DNA of 64,000 bases. Origin: DATAUK01 sp036268295. GTDB taxonomy: Bacteria > Actinomycetota > Actinomycetes > JAFAQI01. The stretch covers positions 62,001 to 126,000 of the forward strand of contig DATAUK010000013.1 in NCBI GenBank assembly GCA_036268295.1. Reading direction: 5' to 3'. Made by a program: the position numbers and the translations under genes. Below the pieces are notes generated by a model. That model saw nothing but the letters and a program-made list of their open reading frames with translations, did not search any database and had not been told where the DNA came from. Of the stretch, positions 34,622 through 43,200 are shown in pieces; the stretch's first letter is position 1, and each line of letters starts with the position of its first letter.

Positions 34622-35425
34622 GTGACCGTCGGCGAAACACTTTCCCACGCCCGGCACGAGCGAGCGATGTCGATCGCGGATGTCGCTGCCGACACGCGCA
34701 TCCGCGCGACGCTGATCAGGGCGATCGAAGCCGATGACTTCAGCCTCTGTGGCGGCGCGGTCTACGCGCGCGGCCACCTTCGCAGCATCGCCCGGTTCCT
34801 CGGGATCGACGCCGCACCGCTGATCGCTGAGTTCGACGCGGTAAACCATGTGGATCGGCCAGTGCCTGAGATCGCCAGCGAGCCGATTGACCTCAGGGTG
34901 AGCGCTGCGGTCCCGTGGGCTTCGCGGCTTCCTCGAATCTCTCGGCCGCAGGGCGGCGATCCGACCCGGATGATCGCGACGGTTGCAGCCGTCGTGGTGG
35001 TCCTCGCGATCGGGCTCTCAGTCGCCCTGCTCGGGCACTCCGGCGGTGGCCACAAGGCCCCGTTGGCGACAACGCAGAGCTCCACGAGCCCCAAGACGCC
35101 GCCGACCTCGCACTCCTCGACGCCGCCGGCGTCAACCGGCGGGTCGACCCAGGCCACTCGGCGCGCCACCATGCTGGTGCGCACCGTCGACGGCAAGACC
35201 TGGCTCTCGATCAAAACCAAGACCGGCAAGACGCTGTTCGTCGGCGTGCTCGGCGCCGGTGAGCACAAGGTTTTCACCTCACGCCACGGCCTGGCGTTCG
35301 TCATCGGCAACGCGCCGGCCGTCGACGTGGTGGTCAACGGGCACGACATCGGACCGCCGCCGTCGTCGGGCAACGTCTCACGCGGCAATGTCGAGCCCGG
35401 CGCCGACACAGTGCACCAGGCCTGA
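34622..35425 (+). CDS. RodZ-like HTH membrane protein (HTH_25, DUF4115)
   Basis: The 267-residue protein has an N-terminal Xre-like HTH_25 domain (VGETLSHARHERAMSIADVAADTRI), one membrane helix at about residues 117-138, a Ser/Thr/Pro-rich linker and a C-terminal DUF4115 domain outside. This is the RodZ layout, linked to cell-shape control. GTG at 34622 follows AAGAAGG by eight bases and gives the usual start. GTG at 34586 would add 12 residues. It sits between ftsK and rimO, a normal actinobacterial position. Confidence 0.85.
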   Translation: MTVGETLSHARHERAMSIADVAADTRIRATLIRAIEADDFSLCGGAVYARGHLRSIARFLGIDAAPLIAEFDAVNHVDRPVPEIASEPIDLRVSAAVPWASRLPRISRPQGGDPTRMIATVAAVVVVLAIGLSVALLGHSGGGHKAPLATTQSSTSPKTPPTSHSSTPPASTGGSTQATRRATMLVRTVDGKTWLSIKTKTGKTLFVGVLGAGEHKVFTSRHGLAFVIGNAPAVDVVVNGHDIGPPPSSGNVSRGNVEPGADTVHQA

Positions 35426-35454
35426 TTCGCGCGCTCTCGCACTAACCTGGCACA

Positions 35455-36831
35455 GTGTCCCGCTCGGTAGCTCTCGTCACCCTGGGCTGCGCGCGCAATG
35501 ACGTCGACTCCGAGGAGCTCGCCGCCCGGCTCGAGGCCGGCGGCTGGCAGGTGGTCGACGACGCCGAGCAGGCCGACGCGGTGATGGTCAACACCTGCGG
35601 ATTCGTCGAGGCCGCCAAACGCGACAGCATCGAGCAGCTCCTCGCTGCCGCGGATGGCGAGCGCCCGGTGATCGCGGTCGGCTGCCTGGCGGAGCGGTAC
35701 GGCGAGGCGCTGGCGCGTGAGCTGACCGAGGTCTCGGTGCTCGGCTTCGATGACTACACAGCGATCGGCGAGCGACTCGATGACATCGTCGCGGGCAAGC
35801 CGCTGGTGCCGCACACCCCGCGCGACCGGCGCACGTTGTTGCCGATCAGCCCGGTCGAGCGCGCGACCGGCGCGGTCGATGTCGGCATTCCGGGTCACGC
35901 CGGTGGGCCGCGCGCCATCATGCGCCGGCGGCTGGAAGCCGGCCCGGTAGCGCCGCTGAAGCTCGCATCCGGCTGCGACCGTCGCTGCGCGTTCTGCGCG
36001 ATCCCGTCGTTTCGCGGTGCCTTCGTCTCGCGCCCGCCTGACGACGTGCTTGCCGAGGCCGAGTGGTTGGCGGGGCTCGGGGTCCGCGAGGTCGTGCTGG
36101 TCAGCGAGAACTCCACGTCGTACGGCAAGGATCTCGGTGATCTGCGGGCGCTGGAGAAGCTGCTGCCCCAGCTGGCGGCGGTGACCGGCATCGCCCGGGT
36201 GCGGGTGTCCTACCTCCAGCCGGCGGAGACCCGGCCGTCGCTGGTCGAGGTGATGACAAGCACCCGAGGGGTCGCGGCGTACTTCGACCTTTCGTTCCAG
36301 CATGCCAGTGAGCCGCTGCTGCGGCGGATGCGACGCTTCGGCGGCACCGAGCGGTTCCTCGAGCTGCTCGACTCGGTGCGGTCACGGATCCCGAACGCCG
36401 GGGTTCGCAGCAACGTGATCGTCGGGTTCCCGGGCGAGACCGAGGCAGACGTCGACGAGTTGGAGCGGTTCCTGACCGCAGCTCGCCTCGATGCGATCGG
36501 GGTCTTCGGCTATTCCGACGAGGACGGCACCGAGGCGGCGACCTTGCCCGACAAAGTCGAACCCGCCGACGTCGCCGGGCGGGTAGAGCGGCTGGCCTCG
36601 CTTGCCGAGGAGCTGGTCTCGCAGCGCGCCGAGGACCGGCTCGGTGAGTCGATCGAGGTCCTGATCGAGTCGATCGACGCCGGCGGCGTTGAAGGGCGCG
36701 GGGAGCATCAGGCGCCGGAGGTCGATGGCTCGGTCACCGTCGAGCGGGTCGACGCGCCTCGAGTCGGCGACATCGTGGTAGCGACCGTCCGCGACAACAA
36801 CGGCGCCGATCTGATCGCGACCGTTGCGTGA
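35455..36831 (+). CDS. rimO: Ribosomal protein S12 methylthiotransferase RimO
   Basis: RimO is a radical-SAM enzyme that methylthiolates an Asp of ribosomal protein S12. The 458-residue protein has the N-terminal UPF0004 domain with cysteines in LGCARND, NTCGF and GCLAE. The radical-SAM cluster motif is C174, C178 and C181 in GCDRRCAFCAIPSFRG. A C-terminal TRAM domain is present. AIPSFRG rather than IVPSLRG distinguishes it from MiaB, whose gene lies at 58994. The stop overlaps the pgsA GTG. Confidence 0.94.
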   Translation: MSRSVALVTLGCARNDVDSEELAARLEAGGWQVVDDAEQADAVMVNTCGFVEAAKRDSIEQLLAAADGERPVIAVGCLAERYGEALARELTEVSVLGFDDYTAIGERLDDIVAGKPLVPHTPRDRRTLLPISPVERATGAVDVGIPGHAGGPRAIMRRRLEAGPVAPLKLASGCDRRCAFCAIPSFRGAFVSRPPDDVLAEAEWLAGLGVREVVLVSENSTSYGKDLGDLRALEKLLPQLAAVTGIARVRVSYLQPAETRPSLVEVMTSTRGVAAYFDLSFQHASEPLLRRMRRFGGTERFLELLDSVRSRIPNAGVRSNVIVGFPGETEADVDELERFLTAARLDAIGVFGYSDEDGTEAATLPDKVEPADVAGRVERLASLAEELVSQRAEDRLGESIEVLIESIDAGGVEGRGEHQAPEVDGSVTVERVDAPRVGDIVVATVRDNNGADLIATVA

Positions 36832-37496
36832 ACGATGCCGGCCAGGTTGGCCTCCCGGGTGGCTTGCCACGGCTGACGCCGCCCAAGCCCGACCAGATGG
36901 GCGATCCGGCGAGCGGCGCCAAGATCTGGAACATCGCCAACCAGCTAACGCTGGTCCGGCTACTGCTGGTGCCGGCATTTCTGTTGCTGTTGCTGGGAAA
37001 CGGCGGCCACTCGGCCGGCTGGCGCACCTGGGCGTTCGTCGCGTTCGCGATCGCCTGCATCACCGACCTGGTCGACGGCGACCTGGCGAGGCGACGGGGG
37101 ATCGTCACCGAGGTCGGCAAGATTGCCGATCCGATCGCCGACAAGGCACTGACCGGTTCGGCGCTGGTCGCGCTGTCCTCGCTCGGCGATCTGCCCTGGT
37201 GGGTGACCGTCGTCGTCCTCGCCCGCGAGCTCGGCATCACCGGGCTGCGGTTCTTTGTGATCCGTCACGGCGTGATCCCAGCCAGCCGCGGCGGCAAGGC
37301 CAAGACGCTGGTGCAGAACATCGCCATCGGGCTCTATGTGCTCCCGCTGACCGGCTGGCCGGCGAGCCTGCGGTTCTGGGTGATGGGACTGGCGCTGGCA
37401 CTGACGATCGTGACCGGCGGCGACTACATCTCGCGCGCTGTGACGTTGCGTCGCAACAGCGAGCGGACGGCGTCGAAGCGGCTGCGCGGCAAATGA
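36828..37496 (+). CDS. pgsA: CDP-diacylglycerol-glycerol-3-phosphate phosphatidyltransferase
   Basis: PgsA makes phosphatidylglycerol phosphate in the membrane. The 222-residue protein contains the CDP-alcohol phosphatidyltransferase motif in DLVDGDLARRRG followed by GKIADPIADKAL, with all four Asp residues present, and several membrane helices. GTG at 36828 overlaps rimO by four bases, and the stop overlaps the next ATG by four. Other CDP-alcohol transferases share the motif, but length and position favour PgsA. Confidence 0.9.
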   Translation: MNDAGQVGLPGGLPRLTPPKPDQMGDPASGAKIWNIANQLTLVRLLLVPAFLLLLLGNGGHSAGWRTWAFVAFAIACITDLVDGDLARRRGIVTEVGKIADPIADKALTGSALVALSSLGDLPWWVTVVVLARELGITGLRFFVIRHGVIPASRGGKAKTLVQNIAIGLYVLPLTGWPASLRFWVMGLALALTIVTGGDYISRAVTLRRNSERTASKRLRGK

Positions 37497-37972
37497 GCGA
37501 GCTGGCTGCGGCGATCCATCGCCTGCTGCTGGATCGCGGCGAGACGGTGGCGACCGCGGAGTCGCTGACCGGTGGTCTGGTCGGTGCCGCCCTCACCGAG
37601 ACGCCTGGCGCGTCGGCGACGTACCGGGGTGGGCTGATCGTTTACGCCACCGACCTCAAGGCGACGTTGGCGGGGGTCGGCGAATCGCTGCTGGTCGATC
37701 GGGGCGCCGTGGATCCGGACGTCGCGGCCGCCTTGGCCGACGGCGCCCGGACCCGGCTCGGCTCGACCTGGGGGCTGGGTCTGACCGGGGTTGCCGGCCC
37801 GGATCGCCAGGATTCGCAACCGGTCGGAACGCTTCACGTCGGCGTTGCCGGCCGCCTCGGTGAGCCGACGGTGACCACCGTGATGCTCAGCGGTGACCGT
37901 TCGGAGATCCGGCTCGGTGCGGTCGAGAACGCATTGACGGTTCTGCACCGGGCCATCGCCGATGCCGAGTAA
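37493..37972 (+). CDS. CinA C-terminal domain protein (nicotinamide-nucleotide amidase-like)
   Basis: The 159-residue protein is the stand-alone CinA C-terminal domain: ETVATAESLTGGLVGAALTETPGAS near the start and TWGLGLTGVAGPDRQDSQPVGTLHVGVAG near residue 95. Such proteins deamidate NMN to nicotinate mononucleotide. Activity here is inferred from the family. It overlaps pgsA by four bases and is followed by clgR, as in mycobacteria. Confidence 0.9.
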   Translation: MSELAAAIHRLLLDRGETVATAESLTGGLVGAALTETPGASATYRGGLIVYATDLKATLAGVGESLLVDRGAVDPDVAAALADGARTRLGSTWGLGLTGVAGPDRQDSQPVGTLHVGVAGRLGEPTVTTVMLSGDRSEIRLGAVENALTVLHRAIADAE

Positions 37973-37981
37973 CCTGGAGCG

Positions 37982-38404
37982 ATGTTGCTGCTTCGTCGCA
38001 CCCTGGGTGAGGTCCTCCGCCGTCACCGGCTCCGCCAGTCCAGAACGCTGCGGGATGTCAGCGTCGCGGCCGGCGTCTCGCTCGGCTACCTCTCCGAAGT
38101 AGAACGCGGCCGCAAGGAGGCATCGAGCGAGCTGCTCGCGGCGATCTGTGGCGCCCTCGACGTTTCGCTCGCCGAGGTGCTGCGCGAGGTCAGCGACGAC
38201 CTGGCGCGCGACGAGCGCCGCCGCCGGCTCGCCCCGGTCGGGTTCACCTCGACTCCGCCCGGATTCGCCACTTCGCCCGCGTTGCGTCGTCCGGTCGCCG
38301 GCCTGCCGCCGCACCTGCCGTCGCGCGGCCCGGGCCCGGTCCGTCCGGCGGCGCCGGTCGGCCGGCTCGGCAGGCAGTCTTCATTGCCGATCGTCGCTGC
38401 GTGA
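37982..38404 (+). CDS. clgR: ClgR-type Xre transcriptional regulator
   Basis: ClgR activates clp protease and chaperone genes in actinobacteria. The 140-residue protein has the characteristic HTH RTLRDVSVAAGVSLGYLSEV followed by ERGRKEASSELLAAIC. The C-terminal part is a Pro/Arg-rich linker ending in VAA, which resembles the ClpP-degradation tail reported for ClgR in relatives. Its position after a CinA-type gene is conserved. A TetR gene takes the place where mycobacteria have a PspA homologue. Confidence 0.88.
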   Translation: MLLLRRTLGEVLRRHRLRQSRTLRDVSVAAGVSLGYLSEVERGRKEASSELLAAICGALDVSLAEVLREVSDDLARDERRRRLAPVGFTSTPPGFATSPALRRPVAGLPPHLPSRGPGPVRPAAPVGRLGRQSSLPIVAA

Positions 38405-38410
38405 TCTGAC

Positions 38411-39031
38411 ATGAGCTCCCCGCACTACGCCTCGGCGGCACCGATCCACGAGCGCGGGCTTCACAGCCGGGCCGGCAACGCGATGGCTCGCACCCGCACC
38501 GCCGTCCTCGACGGCGCTGCCCGGGCGGTCGAGAAGCATGGCTCGCGCAAGGCGACGATGGCCGACATCGCCTCGCTCGCCGGGATCGCAAAGGGGACTC
38601 TCTACAACCACTTCCGGGCCAAGGAAGCGGTGTACGCCGCGGCGCTCGACGCCGGCATCCGCGTGATCGCGGCCGAGTGCGTGGCGGCGGCGCACGACGA
38701 TCTGACCGATGCGCTGAGCCTCGGCGCCGACCGGCTCGGCTCGAACCCGGCGCTGCGGCGGATCGCTGCCGACGAGCCGATGGTGCTGGCCTCGCTGATC
38801 ACGCCTACCGACCTGCCGCTGTGGGGGTTGGCGCGCTCAGCGGTGCGCGACGTCCTGGTGGCGGCCGGCGTCGCGACCAGTGCCGCCTCGATCGACCTGG
38901 TGCTGCGATGGCTCACCAGCTTCATCGCAACGACCAACTCACTTGCCGCCGATCAGGCGGGTCTGCTCGCCGCCGCGCTGCTGCCGGTCGAGGTCGGCGT
39001 CGGTCCGGCCTGGCAGGCCGGACACCAGTAA
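38411..39031 (+). CDS. TetR family transcriptional regulator
   Basis: The 206-residue protein has a TetR N-terminal HTH: AVLDGAARAVEKHGSRKATM, DIASLAGIAKGTLYNHF and RAKEAVYAA. The ligand domain is divergent. It starts seven bases after clgR and its 3' end overlaps the convergent nei gene by 79 bases. ATG 38411 gives a 24-residue N-terminal tail before the HTH domain. ATG 38483 would remove it. The target genes and ligand are unknown. Confidence 0.83.
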   Translation: MSSPHYASAAPIHERGLHSRAGNAMARTRTAVLDGAARAVEKHGSRKATMADIASLAGIAKGTLYNHFRAKEAVYAAALDAGIRVIAAECVAAAHDDLTDALSLGADRLGSNPALRRIAADEPMVLASLITPTDLPLWGLARSAVRDVLVAAGVATSAASIDLVLRWLTSFIATTNSLAADQAGLLAAALLPVEVGVGPAWQAGHQ

Positions 39032-39786
39032 CAGAGCCGATCCTGGGGCGGTTCGCCTTGCCGTGCTCGCCGGATCCGGTGCCCGCAGCGCCGGCAGGCT
39101 GAGTCCGCCCGCTCGAAGACCCAGTGGTCCTGGCCGCGGCGAAGGTTCCCGGTCGTGGTCTGCGGGCCATGGTCGCGATTGGCCATCATCAGCCGACGTA
39201 CCCGGCTGAGCATCGCCGGCAGGTCTGCCACGTCGGCAACCAGGGTCCACGGGGTGATGCCGGACAGGAACAACACCTCGGTCTTGTAGAGGTTGCCGAT
39301 CCCGGCCAAGTTTCGCTGGTCGAGCAGTGCCTCGCCAATCTCGCGATCGGGTGCGGACGCCAACCGCCGCAAGGCCTGCGCCTGGTCCCAGTCCGCGCCG
39401 AGCAGGTCCGGGCCGAGATGACCGACCGCCTCCGACTCGCTGCCGGTTGCCAGCAGCTCGACCACCGGCAGCCGGTAGCCGACCGCGGCGTGGTCGTGGT
39501 TGGCAAGGATGACCCGGATCTCGTGCGCCGGGCCGCCCGAAAGTCGTGCGCCGGCGCGGAAGATTCGCCAGATGCCGGCCAGCATGAAGTGGGTGTGAAG
39601 GGTCAGCTCACCTTCGATCCGGATGAGCAGGTGTTTGCCGCGGGCCCCGACCTCGAGCACCTGCCGACCGGTCAGATCGACGGTCGCGAGCTGCGGCACC
39701 CGGAACTCTGATCGGGTCAGCGCCCGGCCGGCCAGCGCCTGATCCATCCGGCGGGCGGCGAGCCAGACGGTGTCGCCCTCAGGCAT
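38953..39786 (-). CDS. nei: Endonuclease VIII (Nei/Fpg family DNA glycosylase)
   Basis: Nei removes oxidised pyrimidines and cuts the abasic site. The 277-residue protein starts PEGDTVW, with the catalytic Pro2 and Glu3, and has the H2TH region LLDQRNLAGIGNLYKTEVLF. A zinc finger with CRRCGHRI and CYWCPAC closes the core. The last 20 residues are a Thr/Ser/Ala-rich tail. Its ATG overlaps the stop of the upstream GNAT gene by eight bases. Together with lhr this makes a repair operon. Confidence 0.93.
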   Translation of the reverse strand: MPEGDTVWLAARRMDQALAGRALTRSEFRVPQLATVDLTGRQVLEVGARGKHLLIRIEGELTLHTHFMLAGIWRIFRAGARLSGGPAHEIRVILANHDHAAVGYRLPVVELLATGSESEAVGHLGPDLLGADWDQAQALRRLASAPDREIGEALLDQRNLAGIGNLYKTEVLFLSGITPWTLVADVADLPAMLSRVRRLMMANRDHGPQTTTGNLRRGQDHWVFERADSACRRCGHRIRRARQGEPPQDRLCYWCPACQAGPTPTSTGSSAAASRPA

Positions 39787-40279
39787 CGCGGTTGTTGCGA
39801 AGGGCCCGCTCCAACACCCACTCGTCGCGAATCGGCGTGCCGTCGGCGGCGTGGGTCGGGATCAGCGGCTTCAACTGCCGTGCGTCGGCCATCGCGTCGA
39901 GATTAACCTCGGTCAGCCGCATGCCTTGGCTCAAATAGAAGGCGAGCGCGTCGGCCAGCTCGTTGCTGGTCGTCAGCCAGACCCGCTGCAGGCCACGGCC
40001 TCTGGCGTCGTCGAAGGCATGGTTGAGCAGCGTCGCGCCGATGCCGCGACGTTTCACCACGGCGTCGAGCGACACCACGAGCAGCGCCTCGTCGGTTAGT
40101 CGATAGGTCAGCAGCCCGGCCGGATCGCCGTCCACCACGGCGATGAATGCGGGCTGGGCGCTGGCGTCGTACAGCTCGCCGCCGGCGACCACCTCGGTCG
40201 CGTCCCACGAGTCGATCAGCGTCCGACGGACGAACTCAGCGTCCTCAGCGGTGGCCGACCGAACCGAGACCGTGGACAT
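39779..40279 (-). CDS. GNAT family acetyltransferase
   Basis: The 166-residue single GNAT domain shows LLVVSLDAVVKRRGIGATLLNHAFDDARGRG, which contains the acetyl-CoA R-x-x-G-x-G/A loop, and a C-terminal ALAFYLSQGMRLTEVN strand. The substrate is unknown. It sits between lhr (three bases upstream) and nei (eight-base overlap), so it is translated as part of that repair operon, though no direct repair role is known. Confidence 0.83.
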   Translation of the reverse strand: MSTVSVRSATAEDAEFVRRTLIDSWDATEVVAGGELYDASAQPAFIAVVDGDPAGLLTYRLTDEALLVVSLDAVVKRRGIGATLLNHAFDDARGRGLQRVWLTTSNELADALAFYLSQGMRLTEVNLDAMADARQLKPLIPTHAADGTPIRDEWVLERALRNNRDA

Positions 40280-40282
40280 CGC

Positions 40283-43200
40283 TTATGCCCGCAGCCGCAG
40301 GCCGCGCGGCGTCGGATGGAAGCCGGCCGCTTCCAGCGCGGTGCCAAGCGAGGAGTTGACGACCGACTTGCCGTCTGCGCGCTCGACCGCGAGCCGGCCG
40401 AGCATCCCTTCGCGGACCGCGAGCGCGAGCGCGTCGGCGGCCGGCTGGACGACGGCTGGGTCCTCGCTCCACGACAGCAGCGACCTGCCGCCCCGCTCGA
40501 CATATAGGCACAGCTCACCGTCGAGAAGCACGACGAGGGCGCCGGCCTTGCGCCCCGGTCGATGGCTGCCGTCGTGCTCGGGCCAGCCGAGCGCCGCGCC
40601 GTACGGGTTGGCCGGGTCGGCGGCAGCGAGCACCACTGCTGCGCTCTGGTCGCGACGCGGCGAGGACATCGAGCGCATCCGGTCGACCGCTCCCGCCACC
40701 GCGAACTGGGCACCGCCGAGGCCCTCGACGAAGTAGCCGCGCCGGCAACGTCCGGTCTCCTCGAAGGCCTTGAGCACCGGGTAGACCGCGGCGAACCCGC
40801 CGGGGATGTGCTCGGCGACGACGGTGCCGCGGGTCACGATGCCGTGTCGGGCGAGCAGCGCCTCGGCCGCGGCGTGGGCGCGCCTGGTCTGGTCCGCCGA
40901 ACGCTGCGGAGTCGCGGACCAGCGGCCGGTCATCGCCGGCGGCCCGCTACGGATCGGCGTCGGCCGGGGTCGGCGGCGACCACGAGCCGGCACCGGTCTA
41001 GACCGGCCGGCACCGAGCAACGCGCGAAGCGGCGCGACGGTGTCGTTGGTGAGCTCTCCGGTCCACACCAGCTCCCACATCGCGGTGGCCAGGTCCTGGT
41101 CGGTCGCCGCGTCGATCCGGTCGGCGACGGCGCGGAAGAACATCGCGCCGCCGCCACCGAGGACGTCGAGAACCTGGCGCTGCACCGAGCTGTGAGCGCT
41201 GCTGTCGAGCATCGGCATCAACAGCGGCGCGGTCTCGGCCAGATGCAGCGAGACCCAGCCGTCGTTGCCCGGCAACGATCCTTGGCCGATCCAGAGCAGC
41301 TCGCCGGTCGAGGTCAGCTCGTCGAGCATCGACGGCTGGTAGTCGCTCACCCGGCCCGGCAGCACGACGGTCTCGAGCATCGACGCCGGCACTGCGGCGC
41401 CGTCGAGCTGCTCGATCGCGCGCACCAACGCGTCGACGCCGCGACCCGAGCTGGGGCCGACCCCCTGCCAGGCCGACAGGAACCGGGCGAGTGACTGCAC
41501 CGGCGCCGGCTCGACTTCCTTGCGCAGCTTGGCCATCGAGCGGCGGCGAAGCGCCCGCAGCACGCCGGCGTCGCACCACTCCAGGCCGGCACCGCCCGGC
41601 CGGAACTCGCCGTGCACGACCTGGCCGGTCGAGGCGAGCCGATGAAGAACTGACTCGACGACCGCCGTGCCAAGCCCGAACCTGGCCGCCGCATCGCCAG
41701 TGTGGAACGGCCCGCGGCGCCTGGCAAACCGTGACAGCAGATCGGTGAGCGGGTCGGCGACCGGTTCGAGGAACGCCTGCGGTAGGCCGACCGGCAGCGG
41801 GGTGCCGAGCGCGTCGCGGACCCGGTTGGCATCCTCGATCGCCAGCCATCTCGGCTCGCCCGCGATCCGCACCTTGATGGCGCGGCGCTGGCTCTCCAGC
41901 TCGGTGACCATCCTCGGGTCGCCGCCGCGCAGCGCCAGCTCGGTGGTCGAGAGGTCACCGAGCACCCGGAGGGCATCGGCGACGTCCTCGCTGCCGCACA
42001 GCCGTCGCTCGGCGGTGAGCCAGCCGAGCTCGGCTTCGACCTCCTCGACGGCGTCGGGATCGAGCAGCTCGCGCAGCTCGACGGTGCCGAGCAGCTCGGC
42101 GAGCAGCGTCGAGTCCAGTGCGAGCGCAGCGGCGCGGCGCTCGGCCAGCGGCTGGTCGCCCTCGTAGATGAACTGCCCGATGTAGCCGAAGACCAGACTG
42201 CGGGCGTACGGCGAGGGCTGCCCGGTCTCCACTTCCACGACCCGCACGCTGCGCCCGGCGATGTCACGCATCAGCGTCGCGAGCCCAGGCACATCAAAGA
42301 CGTCCTGCAAACACTCGCGCATCGTCTCGAGGATGACCGGGAACGAGCCGTACTGCCCGGCGACGCTGAGCAGCTGGGCCGAGCGCTGCCGCTGCTGCCA
42401 CAGGGGCGCCCGGCGGCCGGGGTTGCGTTTGGGCAGCAACAACGCCCGGGCCGCGCACTCCCGGAACCGGGCGGCGAACAACGCCGAGCCGCCGAGCTCG
42501 GCGGTCACGACCGACTCGATCTCATCGGGATCGAAGACGGCGAGATCCGGCGGCGGGACGTCATCGGTGTCGGGCAGTCGCAACACGATGCCGTCATCGG
42601 TGTGCATCACCTGGACGTCCATGCCGCTGCGCTCGCGCAGCCGGGCCTGCAGCGCCAGCCCCCACGGCGCATGGACCTGGGCGCCGAACGGTGAGTGGAT
42701 CGCGATGCGCCAGTCACCGAGTTCGTCGCGGAATCGCTCAACGACGATGGTGCGGTCGTCCGGGATGCTGCCGGTCGCCTCGCGCTGCTCCGCGAGATAG
42801 GCCATCGTGTTGGCCGCTGCCCACTCGTCGAGCCCGAGCGACCGCAGCCTCGCGAGTGCCGCCGGCTCGTCGAAGCGTTGCAGCTCGCGGACGAACGCCC
42901 CGAGTGCGCGGCCCAGCTCGATCGGGCGGCCGAGTGCGTCGCCGTGCCAGAACGGCAGCTTGCCCGGCTGGCCCGGTGCGGGGGAGACCAGCACCTGGTC
43001 GTGGGTGATCTCCTCGATCCGCCACGACGAGCTGCCGAGGGTGAAGACCTCGCCGACCCGCGACTCGTAGACCATCTCCTCGTCGAGCTCGCCGACCCGG
43101 CTCTGCTTCTCCCCGACGATGAAGACTCCGAACAGGCCGCGATCGGGGATGGTCCCGCCGCTGGTCACCGCCAGCCGCTGCGCGCCGGGCCGGCCGGTGA

